The notes beneath the pieces were generated by a model. It was not told where the DNA came from. It ran no database searches and saw nothing but the letters and a program-made list of their open reading frames with translations. The translations under genes and the position numbers were made by a program. DNA of 45,770 nt from contig DYFR01000002.1 in NCBI GenBank assembly GCA_020725115.1, forward strand, positions 1-45,770. The letters run 5' to 3'. Numbering within the stretch: the stretch's first letter is position 1; every line of letters begins with the position of its first letter. Shown here in pieces: positions 15,753 through 23,899 of this stretch. This stretch comes from Thiohalomonas denitrificans. Its GTDB lineage: Bacteria; Pseudomonadota; Gammaproteobacteria; Thiohalomonadales; Thiohalomonadaceae.

Positions 15753-16481
15753 ATGTCGTTCCTGACAGTGCTCTACGCACTCTTGTTCTATACCGCCACG
15801 GCGTTATTCATCGTCGGCCTGGCCTACAAGATTCGCCAGTACGCCACGACGCCCGCACCGCTCAAGATTCCCACCACGCCTGCGCCCACGACGACCAGTG
15901 GCGTGGTTTTACGCATGGCCCGAGAGGTCGTGCTGTTTGAAAGCCTGTTCAAATCCAACAAGTGGATCTGGATATTCGGCTGGATGTTCCATGTTTCCCT
16001 GGCGCTGGTAATCCTGCGTCACTTCCGCTATTTCCAGGAGTCGGTCTGGCCGCTCATCGTCTTTATCCAGCCGTTCGGCATGTATGCCGGTTTCTTCATG
16101 GTTCTGGGCCTGCTTGGCCTGTGGGTGCGACGCATTTTCGTCGAGCGTATCCGCTATATCACCAGTCCCTCTGATCACCTGATGCTGGCACTGCTGGTGG
16201 GCATCGGTTTCAGTGGTTTGATGATGAAGTTCGTTGAGCACACTGACATCGTCGCTGTGAAGGCATTCTTCCTCGGCCTGATGCGCTTCGATTTGCAGCC
16301 GCTGCCGACGGATGCTCCGCTGCTGATTCATCTGGGTCTGGTTGCCCTGCTGCTGATCATCTTCCCGTTCAGCAAGCTGTTGCATGCCCCGGGCGTATTC
16401 TTCAGCCCGACTCGCAACCAGGTTGACAACCCGCGCGAGCGCCGCCATCTGGCGCCGTGGGCTGCCGAACTGGACAAGTAA
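15753..16481 (+). CDS. dsrM: DsrM, membrane cytochrome b subunit of the DsrMKJOP complex
   Basis: 242 residues, NarI-like. Membrane helices are visible at about 4-27, 70-95, 105-128, 145-165 and 195-215, with His residues inside helices (WMFHVSLAL, LLIHLGLV) as likely heme b ligands. It exchanges electrons between the quinone pool and DsrK on the cytoplasmic face. The GVFFSPTRNQVDNPRE motif near the C-terminus is typical of the family. It lies 38 bp upstream of dsrK. Confidence 0.96.
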   Translation: MSFLTVLYALLFYTATALFIVGLAYKIRQYATTPAPLKIPTTPAPTTTSGVVLRMAREVVLFESLFKSNKWIWIFGWMFHVSLALVILRHFRYFQESVWPLIVFIQPFGMYAGFFMVLGLLGLWVRRIFVERIRYITSPSDHLMLALLVGIGFSGLMMKFVEHTDIVAVKAFFLGLMRFDLQPLPTDAPLLIHLGLVALLLIIFPFSKLLHAPGVFFSPTRNQVDNPRERRHLAPWAAELDK

Positions 16482-16519
16482 TCAAACTTTAGCGCTTTGA
16501 ACGTATAAAGGAGAAACGC

Positions 16520-18088
16520 GTGGCTGCAGCCAAGTTTGACACGCCGAACATGCGGGAATACCCGAGCATTCCTGCCCTCCAGCCGGATGCGACGGCGCAC
16601 CTGAAGTCGTTCCCTGCGGCACCGGATCACAACACCTTCCTCGGCTTCCCGGGTGAACTGGTGGAGAACTGGCAGGACAAGGCCATCGAGAAGATGGGCG
16701 ACCTGCTGGGCAAGTATCGTGGCTTCCGCGTCTTCATGGACGCCTGCGTCAAGTGCGGCTCCTGCACCGACAAGTGCCACTATTTCCAGGGCACCTCCGA
16801 TCCGAAAAACATGCCGGTGGCGCGTCAGGATCTGCTGCGCAGCGTCTATCGCCGCCACTTCACCCTGGCCGGCAAATACCTGCCCTGGCTGGTAGGTGCC
16901 CGTGATCTGACCCGCGAAGTACTGGACGAGTGGTACAACTATTTCCATCAGTGTTCGCAGTGCCGCCGCTGCTCGGTGTTCTGCCCCTACGGCATCGACA
17001 CCGCCGAGGTCTCCATGGCCGCACGCGAGATCATGGACTCCATCGGTTACGGCCAGAAGTACTGCAACGAAATCCTCGGCAAGGTACAGAAGGTCGGCAA
17101 CAACCTGGGCCTGCCCGGCCCGGCGCTGGAAGCCACGCTGGAAGAGTTCGCCGAAGAGATTTCCGACGAAACCGGCTGTGACGTGAAGATCCCGCTCGAT
17201 GTGGAAGGCGCCGACGTGCTGCTGATCACCCCGTCCGCCGACTTCTTCGCCGAGCCGCACATCGACGGCCTGATGGGTTACGCCAAGGTGTTCCACGCCG
17301 CCGGCATCAGCTGGACCGTGTCCACCTATGCCTCGGAAGCGGCCAACTTCTCCATGTTCATCGGTTCCTACTCGAACATGAAGAAGGTTGCCGAGCGTAT
17401 CCGCAAGGCTGCCATCGACCTCAAGGTAAAACGCATCGTGGTCGGCGAGTGCGGCCATGCCTGGCGTGTCGCCTACAGCTTCTGGAATACGTTGACCGGC
17501 GTTGGTTCCGGTGCGGATGATCCGTATGCCCAGCAGCTGCAGAAGCAGCTGGATCACAGCTATCCGATCCCGCAGCACATCTGCGAACTGACCTGGGATC
17601 TGATTCAGCAGAACAAGCTCACCTTTGACAAATCGGGCAACGACCACCGCACCGTGACCTTTCACGACTCGTGCAATGTGGCGCGCGCCACCCGCATGGG
17701 TACCGAGCCCGGTGGTCAGTTCGACATTCCGCGCAATGTCATCAAGGCGGTATGCAACAACTATGTCGACATGGATCCCGATACCATCCGCGAAGTGACT
17801 TATTGCTGCGGCGGCGGCGGCGGTCTGCTGACCGATGATTTGATGGAACTCCGTGTCAAGGGCGCCCTGCCCCGCATGGAGGCCCTGAAACGAGTGATCG
17901 ACGAGGACAAGGTCAATGCCATGGCGGCGATCTGTGCCATCTGCAAAGCACAGTTTGCCAAGGTCATGCCGTATTACGGCATCCCCATGGACACCATTGT
18001 CAGCCTGCACCAGCTGGTGAAGGACGCGATCATTCTTCCAGGACAAGGGGAAGAAAAGGCGGAGCCGGCAGCAGAGGCAACCGAGTAA
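16520..18088 (+). CDS. dsrK: DsrK, HdrD-like iron-sulfur subunit of DsrMKJOP
   Basis: 522 residues from a GTG start with AAAGGAG 6 bp upstream. Two [4Fe-4S] motifs lie near the N-terminus: Cys76, 79, 82, 86 (CVKCGSCTDKC) and Cys145, 148, 151, 155 (CSQCRRCSVFC). The C-terminal half carries CCG-domain features (HDSCNVARATR and YCCGGGGGLL) that bind the noncubane catalytic cluster in heterodisulfide reductases. The likely substrate is the DsrC disulfide or trisulfide. Works on the cytoplasmic side with DsrM. Confidence 0.97.
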   Translation: MAAAKFDTPNMREYPSIPALQPDATAHLKSFPAAPDHNTFLGFPGELVENWQDKAIEKMGDLLGKYRGFRVFMDACVKCGSCTDKCHYFQGTSDPKNMPVARQDLLRSVYRRHFTLAGKYLPWLVGARDLTREVLDEWYNYFHQCSQCRRCSVFCPYGIDTAEVSMAAREIMDSIGYGQKYCNEILGKVQKVGNNLGLPGPALEATLEEFAEEISDETGCDVKIPLDVEGADVLLITPSADFFAEPHIDGLMGYAKVFHAAGISWTVSTYASEAANFSMFIGSYSNMKKVAERIRKAAIDLKVKRIVVGECGHAWRVAYSFWNTLTGVGSGADDPYAQQLQKQLDHSYPIPQHICELTWDLIQQNKLTFDKSGNDHRTVTFHDSCNVARATRMGTEPGGQFDIPRNVIKAVCNNYVDMDPDTIREVTYCCGGGGGLLTDDLMELRVKGALPRMEALKRVIDEDKVNAMAAICAICKAQFAKVMPYYGIPMDTIVSLHQLVKDAIILPGQGEEKAEPAAEATE

Positions 18089-18101
18089 AACAATTCCACA
18101 T

Positions 18102-18128
18102 CCCGCGGTAAAAAACTTTTGCCGGGGG
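18102..18128 (+). other. Hairpin between dsrK and dsrL
   Basis: CCCGCGGTAAAA and TTTTGCCGGGGG pair in 11 of 12 positions (one T-G wobble) around an AAC loop, 13 bp after the dsrK stop. With the dsrA and dsrC hairpins this gives a series of intercistronic stems, perhaps setting different mRNA lifetimes along the operon. Confidence 0.5.
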
Positions 18129-18159
18129 GAGACAAGGCTACAGGCATAGGAGATTGAAA

Positions 18160-20148
18160 ATGGCTACTTCTAGCGACGACATGAAGAAAAGCTTTACTTA
18201 CCGCCGCTACAAGGACGGTGACAGCAAGCATCTTCCGTTCTCTCAGGAAATCTGGCAGGCGAGCTGGACCCACAAGTGCCCGACCTACGTGCATCGCACC
18301 CCGCCCTGCCAGGGTAGCTGCCCCTCCGGTCACGACATTCGTGGCTGGCTGGATATCGTACGTGGCATCGAGAAGCCGACCGCCGGCATGACCATGCAGG
18401 AGTACGCCTTCCGCCGCAATACCAATGCCAACCCTTTCCCGGCCATCATGGGTCGTGTCTGCCCGGCACCGTGCGAAGACGGCTGCAACCGTAACCAGGT
18501 TGACGATCAGGTCGGCATCAACTCCGTCGAGCAATACATCGGTGACCAGGCCCTGGCCAACGGCTACAAGTTCGAAGCCGGCGCCGACACCGGCAAGAAG
18601 ATCGCCGTCATCGGCGGCGGCCCCGCCGGCCTCGCCGCTGCCTACCAGCTGCGCCGCAAGGGTCACGCCGTGACCGTATTCGAGCAGAAGGAACATCTGG
18701 GCGGCATGATGCGCTACGGCATCCCCGGCTACCGTACCCCGCGCGACGTGCTGGACGGCGAAATCGCCCGTATCGTCGAGATGGGCGTCACCATCAAGAC
18801 CGGCGTGAAGATCGGCAAGGACATTACTGTCGAGCAGCTGGCCAAGGACTTCAACTCCGTACTGTTCGCCATGGGCGCCTGGTCGGGCCGCAACCTGCCG
18901 ATCCCCGGCGCCGATGCCGTCAACTGCATCACCGGCGTGGCCTTCCTGGCCGCCTTCAACGAAGGCCGCCTGAAGCACGTCACCGGCAAGGTCGTGGTCA
19001 TCGGTGGTGGTGATACCTCCATCGACGTCGCCTCCGTTGCCCGCCGTCTCGGCCACATCACCGTGGAAAGCGAGAAGGATCGTCCGGAGCACGTCATCAT
19101 CAACCAGACCGCGCACGACGTGGCCATGACTGCCAATCGTCAGGGCGCCGACGTCATGCTGATCTCCCGCTCCCCCATCAGCAAGATGCCGGCGGCACAG
19201 CACGAAATCGAAGATGCCACCCGCGAAGGTGTGGAGATCGTCGGTCAGCTGAGCCCGGTGGAAGTGATCAAGGGCAAGGACGGTCGTGCCACCGCGCTGC
19301 GCGTGGTCAAGCTGGAAGAAGATGGCAAGACCCCCATCGCCGGTTCCGAGTACGACATCGAGTGCGAACTGATCGTGGCTGCCATCGGCCAGACCGGTGA
19401 CGTTGCCGGTTTCGAGGGTTTTGCCAATGACAAGGGCCTGATCGGTGCCGACAAGCACTTCCAGGTTCCCGGCAAGCCCGGCTTCTTCGCCTGCGGCGAT
19501 ATCGTGCGTCCGCACCTGCTGACCACGGCCATCGGTCAGGCCTCCATCGCCGTGGAGAGCATCGAACACTACCTCAACAATGAGGAGTTCGCGCATCGCC
19601 CGAAGGTAGACGTGCACCACTTCAACCTGATGGAAAAGCTGATGGAGACCGGCCTGCAGCCGGAGCACTTCGAAGCTGCCGCCAAGGATGAGATTGAAAA
19701 GGCGGAAGGTTTCGCCAAGGAAATCGACCGCGGCCTGCGCGGCACCTCGGATGCCAAGTTCGCGGTGCATAACTACGAGGATCGTTCCTTCGCCGAAATC
19801 ATCCCGGCTGATGAACTCTTCCTGGGCCACTTCAATCACACCCCGCGCAACAAGCGCGACCATGTCATGGTCAACGCTGACGAGGTACTCGGCCACTTCC
19901 AGGAGCGTCTGGTTGCTCTGGACGAAAAGCAGGCGGTCGATGAGGCCAAGCGCTGCATGAGCTGCGGCATGTGCTTCGAGTGTGACAACTGCGTGATCTT
20001 CTGCCCGCAGGCGGCGGTAAAACGCGTTCCGGCCAAGGAGAAAACTCTCGGCCGTTATGTTTACACCGACTACTCGATGTGCATCGGTTGCCACATCTGC
20101 GCGGATGTGTGTCCGACTGGTTACATCCAGATGGGTATGGGCGACTAA
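18160..20148 (+). CDS. dsrL: DsrL, NAD(P)H:acceptor oxidoreductase
   Basis: 662 residues from the ATG with AGGAG 7 bp upstream. Related to the glutamate synthase small subunit: N-terminal Cys-rich Fe-S region (Cys40, 50, 54 and 101, 105, 109), FAD-binding IGGGPAGLAAAYQ (151-163), and a second dinucleotide fold VIGGGDTSIDVASVARR. A C-terminal ferredoxin domain with two [4Fe-4S] motifs follows (CMSCGMCFECDNCVIFCP and CIGCHICADVCPTG). In sulfur oxidisers DsrL interacts with DsrAB and transfers electrons from sulfite formation to NAD(P)+. It is essential in Allochromatium and supports the oxidative assignment. Confidence 0.97.
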   Translation: MATSSDDMKKSFTYRRYKDGDSKHLPFSQEIWQASWTHKCPTYVHRTPPCQGSCPSGHDIRGWLDIVRGIEKPTAGMTMQEYAFRRNTNANPFPAIMGRVCPAPCEDGCNRNQVDDQVGINSVEQYIGDQALANGYKFEAGADTGKKIAVIGGGPAGLAAAYQLRRKGHAVTVFEQKEHLGGMMRYGIPGYRTPRDVLDGEIARIVEMGVTIKTGVKIGKDITVEQLAKDFNSVLFAMGAWSGRNLPIPGADAVNCITGVAFLAAFNEGRLKHVTGKVVVIGGGDTSIDVASVARRLGHITVESEKDRPEHVIINQTAHDVAMTANRQGADVMLISRSPISKMPAAQHEIEDATREGVEIVGQLSPVEVIKGKDGRATALRVVKLEEDGKTPIAGSEYDIECELIVAAIGQTGDVAGFEGFANDKGLIGADKHFQVPGKPGFFACGDIVRPHLLTTAIGQASIAVESIEHYLNNEEFAHRPKVDVHHFNLMEKLMETGLQPEHFEAAAKDEIEKAEGFAKEIDRGLRGTSDAKFAVHNYEDRSFAEIIPADELFLGHFNHTPRNKRDHVMVNADEVLGHFQERLVALDEKQAVDEAKRCMSCGMCFECDNCVIFCPQAAVKRVPAKEKTLGRYVYTDYSMCIGCHICADVCPTGYIQMGMGD

Positions 20149-20160
20149 GGGGTGATCCCG

Positions 20161-20667
20161 ATGAAGCGTTTACGGCAGCTTCTTTCCATGGCGATACTGG
20201 CGCTGACTCTGTCGGCGCCGGCCTTCGCCGGTGAAGGTGGGCGGACTTTCCTGCCCTCCATTCCCGCGGCCAAGGGTGAACAGTGTGTGGAAGATACGGC
20301 GGATATGCGCCGTAACCACATGAAGTACCTCCAGCACCACCGCGATGAGGCCATGCACCAGGGAATACGCACCGAAAAGCACAGCCTGAAGGCGTGCCTC
20401 GAGTGCCATGCACCGGTGGAAGGCAACATGGCGGCCGGCGGCAAGGAAGCGGAGGGACACTTCTGCGTCAACTGCCACGTCTATGCCGGTGTGACCCTCG
20501 ACTGCTTCGAGTGTCATGCTACCAAGCCGGAAACCACTGCGCAGTTTCACCCGCTGGTGAGCCCGGCGACGGCAGCGCTGAAGGCAGCGGATCGTACCGA
20601 CTCTGCCGAGCTGCTCAACCGTCTGGTCGGGGTCACTGAGAACAAGACAGGTGTTGCCCATGAGTGA
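20161..20667 (+). CDS. dsrJ: DsrJ, periplasmic triheme cytochrome c
   Basis: 168 residues with a Sec signal peptide (SAPAFA-GEG cleavage near 23). Three CXXCH heme sites are present: CLECH (79-83), CVNCH (102-106) and CFECH (115-119). Cys42 in GEQCVEDTADMRRNHM matches the conserved Cys thought to give one heme the unusual His/Cys ligation. The subunit is the periplasmic part of DsrMKJOP. Its end overlaps dsrO by 8 bp, indicating coupled translation. Confidence 0.96.
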   Translation: MKRLRQLLSMAILALTLSAPAFAGEGGRTFLPSIPAAKGEQCVEDTADMRRNHMKYLQHHRDEAMHQGIRTEKHSLKACLECHAPVEGNMAAGGKEAEGHFCVNCHVYAGVTLDCFECHATKPETTAQFHPLVSPATAALKAADRTDSAELLNRLVGVTENKTGVAHE

Positions 20668-21415
20668 ACACAAGCAACCGGATCTGGCACGGCGTGAATT
20701 TCTTGGTCGCGGCGCCGTGGCAGCCGCGGCGGGTATGGCACTTGCCCCTGGCGTAATGCTCTATGGCGTAGCCCATGCCAAGCCGGCGGATCAGCCTGCC
20801 AGCAGCAAGGTACGCTGGGGCATGCTGGTGGATACCACCAAATGCAGCAATGGCTGTAATGCCTGCGTCGATGCCTGCAACAAGGAGCACGGCCTCGGCA
20901 ACGAGCAGCACAGTCGTCCCGAACAGCGCACCCAGTACATCCGCAAGGTGGAGTTGCGCCACAAGTTTACCGGCGCCACCCACTCTCTGCCGGTGATGTG
21001 CCAGCACTGCGAGAAGCCGCCCTGCGTGGACGTCTGCCCCACCGGCGCTTCCTTCAAGCGTGCCGATGGCATCGTGCTGGTGGATCGCCATATCTGTATC
21101 GGTTGCCGTTACTGCATGATGGCCTGCCCCTACAAGGCACGCTCCTTCGTGCATGAGGCACTGACCGATCAGCGTCCGCACACACCGCGTGGCAAGGGCT
21201 GTGTCGAATCCTGCACGATGTGCGTGCACCGCGTCGATGAAGGTCGCGAACCCGCTTGCGTCGAGGCCTGTGCCGCCGACGGCAGCCACGCGATCATCTT
21301 CGGTGACCTGAACGACCCCAATAGCGAAATCGCCCAACGCGTGAAGACCTATGCCAGCAGCGAGATTCGCGCTGACCTCGGTCTCAACACCGGCGTCCGC
21401 TATCAGGGCATTTAA
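20660..21415 (+). CDS. dsrO: DsrO, Tat-exported iron-sulfur subunit
   Basis: 251 residues. The N-terminus has a twin-arginine signal (ARREFLGRGAV, Arg11-Arg12) and a hydrophobic stretch ending in AHA. The mature part is a four-cluster ferredoxin of the HybA/DmsB type: CSNGCNACVDACN, CQHCEKPPCVDVCP, CIGCRYCMMACP and CTMCVHRVDEGREPACVEAC. It works on the periplasmic side with DsrP and DsrJ. The start is set by the overlap with dsrJ. Confidence 0.96.
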   Translation: MSEHKQPDLARREFLGRGAVAAAAGMALAPGVMLYGVAHAKPADQPASSKVRWGMLVDTTKCSNGCNACVDACNKEHGLGNEQHSRPEQRTQYIRKVELRHKFTGATHSLPVMCQHCEKPPCVDVCPTGASFKRADGIVLVDRHICIGCRYCMMACPYKARSFVHEALTDQRPHTPRGKGCVESCTMCVHRVDEGREPACVEACAADGSHAIIFGDLNDPNSEIAQRVKTYASSEIRADLGLNTGVRYQGI

Positions 21416-21435
21416 CGGGATGGTGAGCTTCTAGC

Positions 21436-22638
21436 ATGAAAAAGACACAATTCATGGAGATCGGTGGCGGCAAGGGCTTTTATGGCTTGCTCGCTGTGTT
21501 GGGTGCAGTCATTGTCGCCGGCCTGGGTGCGTTCTTCTACATGGAACATACCGGCCACTGGGTGACGGGGATGGATAACCAGATCGTGTGGGGTGCCCCG
21601 CATGTGTTTGCCATCTTCCTCATCGTCGCCGCCTCCGGCGCGCTCAACGTGGCATCCATCGGCACGGTGTTCGGCAAGAAGATCTACCAGCCGCTGGCAC
21701 GCATGTCCGCCCTGCTGGCCATCGCACTGCTGATTGGCGGCCTGACGGTACTGGTGCTGGATCTGGGCCGACCGGATCGCCTCATCGTGGCAATGACCTA
21801 CTACAACTTCAAGTCCATCTTCGCCTGGAACATCATCCTGTATAACGGCTTCCTCGCCCTGGTCGCCGTGTATATCTGGACCATGCTCGACCCGACGGTG
21901 AAGAAGTTCTACAAGCTGGCCGGCTTTGCCGCCTTCGTCTGGCGTCTGATCCTCACCACCGGTACCGGTTCCATCTTCGGCTGGCTGGTGGCGCGTCAGG
22001 CCTACGACGCAGCGATCTTTGCGCCGATGTTCATCGTCATGTCCTTCTCCTTCGGCCTGGCGGTATTCCTGCTGGTCATGATGGCCACCTACAACTGGAC
22101 CGACCGTCCACTGGGTGATGCCGTGGTGCGCCGTCTGAAGAACCTGCTCGGCGTATTCATTGCCGGCGTGCTGTTCTTCGTGATGGTGTACCACCTGACC
22201 AACCTGTATGCCACCGAGCATCACGGCGTACAGGCCTTCATCCTGCGCGATGGCGGCGTGTTCACCCAGGCCTTCTGGATCGGCCAGATACTGCTCGGCA
22301 GCCTGCTGCCGCTGGCCCTGCTCTACCATCCGGCCACCGGCAACTCGCGCCTCTGGATCGGTGTCGCCTCTGCCCTGGTCATTGTCGGCGGCTTCGCCCA
22401 GCTGTCCGTAATTCTCATCGGCGGCCAGGCCTATCCGCTGGTGCTGTTCCCGGGCTACGAGGTGAGCAGCAGCTTCTATGACGGCGTGGTCAACAGCTAC
22501 AGTCCGAGCCTGCCCGAGCTGGTACTGGGTTTCTCCGGCATTGGCATCGCCATGGCAATGATGGTCGTCGGCATGAAGGTACTGCGCCTGGCCCCGGCCA
22601 GTCTGGCGGATGAAGCGGTGGACCCGCATCACAAGTAG
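21436..22638 (+). CDS. dsrP: DsrP, NrfD-like integral membrane subunit
   Basis: 400 residues, nearly all membrane helices (about ten). It belongs to the NrfD/PsrC family that binds quinone at the outer face. Family features include FFYMEHTGHWVTG near the N-terminus and VLDLGRPDR in a loop. It passes electrons between DsrO and the quinone pool. It is followed by a hairpin terminator at 22727-22760, marking the end of the main dsr operon. Confidence 0.96.
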   Translation: MKKTQFMEIGGGKGFYGLLAVLGAVIVAGLGAFFYMEHTGHWVTGMDNQIVWGAPHVFAIFLIVAASGALNVASIGTVFGKKIYQPLARMSALLAIALLIGGLTVLVLDLGRPDRLIVAMTYYNFKSIFAWNIILYNGFLALVAVYIWTMLDPTVKKFYKLAGFAAFVWRLILTTGTGSIFGWLVARQAYDAAIFAPMFIVMSFSFGLAVFLLVMMATYNWTDRPLGDAVVRRLKNLLGVFIAGVLFFVMVYHLTNLYATEHHGVQAFILRDGGVFTQAFWIGQILLGSLLPLALLYHPATGNSRLWIGVASALVIVGGFAQLSVILIGGQAYPLVLFPGYEVSSSFYDGVVNSYSPSLPELVLGFSGIGIAMAMMVVGMKVLRLAPASLADEAVDPHHK

Positions 22639-22726
22639 GAGCCGAGTCCTCTCGGCGAATGGTGCCGAGTTCTGGCGCTGATTCGCCCTCGGAGTCGGTT
22701 CCTGCAGCGATACGCCCGGCAATCAT

Positions 22727-22760
22727 GCCAATGCCCCTGCCCAGGGGCATTGGCGTTTCT
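22727..22760 (+). terminator. Rho-independent terminator after dsrP
   Basis: GCCAATGCCCCT (22727-22738) pairs perfectly with AGGGGCATTGGC (22743-22754) around GCCC, followed by GTTTCT. It separates dsrP from the ybiB-like/dsrN/dsrR group, which therefore probably has its own promoter between 22760 and 22890. I do not see a clear -35/-10 pair there. Confidence 0.7.
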
Positions 22761-22890
22761 GACAGGGCAAAATCCTTGTGCCGCAGCAGTGGTAAAATCA
22801 CCGCCCTGCCCCTATAACGGCTGTATTGCGTAATTAGGCCCGCTCCGCCCCCGGCGGGCAGTGACCAAACCAATTCCGAGGACCCCGGGC

Positions 22891-23892
22891 ATGACCCAAG
22901 AACATCCCTTTGCACAGTACGTCCGCATACTCGGCAAGGGCCGCAACGGTTCCCGCGGTCTTTCCGCTGAAGAGGCCTACGAGGCCTTTCGACTGATCAT
23001 GACCGGGCAGGTCGAGCCCATTCAACTCGGCGCCTTCCTGATGCTGATGCGCGTCAAGGAAGAGACGCCGGAGGAAGTCGCCGCCGCCGTACGCGCCATC
23101 CGCGAGTCGCTTACCCTGCCGGCCACTATCCCCCAGGTCGACCTGGATTGGTCCAGTTACGCCGGCAAGAAGCGCCAGCTGCCCTGGTACCTGCTGTCCA
23201 CCCTGCTGCTGGCGGACAGTGGTGTGCGCATCTTCATGCACGGCGCCAGCGGCCACACCGCCGGTCGTATCTACACCAAGGAAGTGCTGCCACAGCTGGG
23301 CATTCCCGTCGCCCGCAGCTTTGATGAGGCCAGCCACCATATCGAAAACAGCAACTTCGCCTACCTCGACCTGGAATTCATGAGTCCCAGGCTGCACCAG
23401 ATCATCGAAATGCGCCCCCTGCTCGGCCTGCGTTCACCGGTGCACACCATCGCCCGCATGCTGAACCCCTTCGACGCTCCCTGTGCCATGCAGGGCATCT
23501 TTCATCCGGGTTACCGTGATATTCATCAGGAGGCGGGACAGTTGCTGCAACAGCCGCAGATGGCCGTCATCAAGGGTGAAGGTGGTGAAATCGAGCGTAA
23601 TCCCGATATCGCCTGCCTGATACGCCTGGTACGCGAAGGCGAGATGTCCGAGGAGGAGTGGCCGCCGATGTTCGACAAGCGCCATGTCCGTCAGGACGAT
23701 CTGGATGTAGGCCACCTGATGCAGGTGTGGGATGGCGAACGCGAGGATGAATATGGCATCGGTGCCATCATCGGTACCGTGGCTGTCACCCTGTACACCA
23801 TGGGCCGTGCCAGGAGCCGCATCGATGCCGAGGCCCAGGCCCAGGCGATGTGGCAGAACCGCAACAAGAACCGCTTCCGCCGCGCCGCCTGA
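22891..23892 (+). CDS. TrpD2/YbiB-like glycosyltransferase-family protein
   Basis: 333 residues from the ATG with GAGGA 8 bp upstream (an in-frame GTG at 22861 lacks a site). The fold is that of anthranilate phosphoribosyltransferase: helical N-terminal domain (LSAEEAYEAFRLIMTGQVEPIQLGAF) and the changed phosphate loop MHGASGHTAGR, where the TrpD substrate motif is lost. E. coli YbiB (TrpD2) of this family binds nucleic acids instead of making tryptophan. No trp genes are nearby. It lies 7 bp before dsrN, so it is translated with sulfur-oxidation genes; its role there is unknown. Confidence 0.85.
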   Translation: MTQEHPFAQYVRILGKGRNGSRGLSAEEAYEAFRLIMTGQVEPIQLGAFLMLMRVKEETPEEVAAAVRAIRESLTLPATIPQVDLDWSSYAGKKRQLPWYLLSTLLLADSGVRIFMHGASGHTAGRIYTKEVLPQLGIPVARSFDEASHHIENSNFAYLDLEFMSPRLHQIIEMRPLLGLRSPVHTIARMLNPFDAPCAMQGIFHPGYRDIHQEAGQLLQQPQMAVIKGEGGEIERNPDIACLIRLVREGEMSEEEWPPMFDKRHVRQDDLDVGHLMQVWDGEREDEYGIGAIIGTVAVTLYTMGRARSRIDAEAQAQAMWQNRNKNRFRRAA

Positions 23893-23899
23893 GTATCGC

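Noticed and set aside
16328..20094. Long antisense open frames across dsrK and dsrL (572 and 706 codons)
   Set aside because: Same codon-bias effect; they cross real gene boundaries and contain no domain.
21412..22722. Antisense open frame across dsrP (436 codons)
   Set aside because: The protein would be Gln/His/Glu-rich without any known pattern, as expected for the complement of membrane-helix codons.
22891..23892. Anthranilate phosphoribosyltransferase TrpD
   Set aside because: The phosphate loop and anthranilate motifs are altered, and no other trp gene is present.
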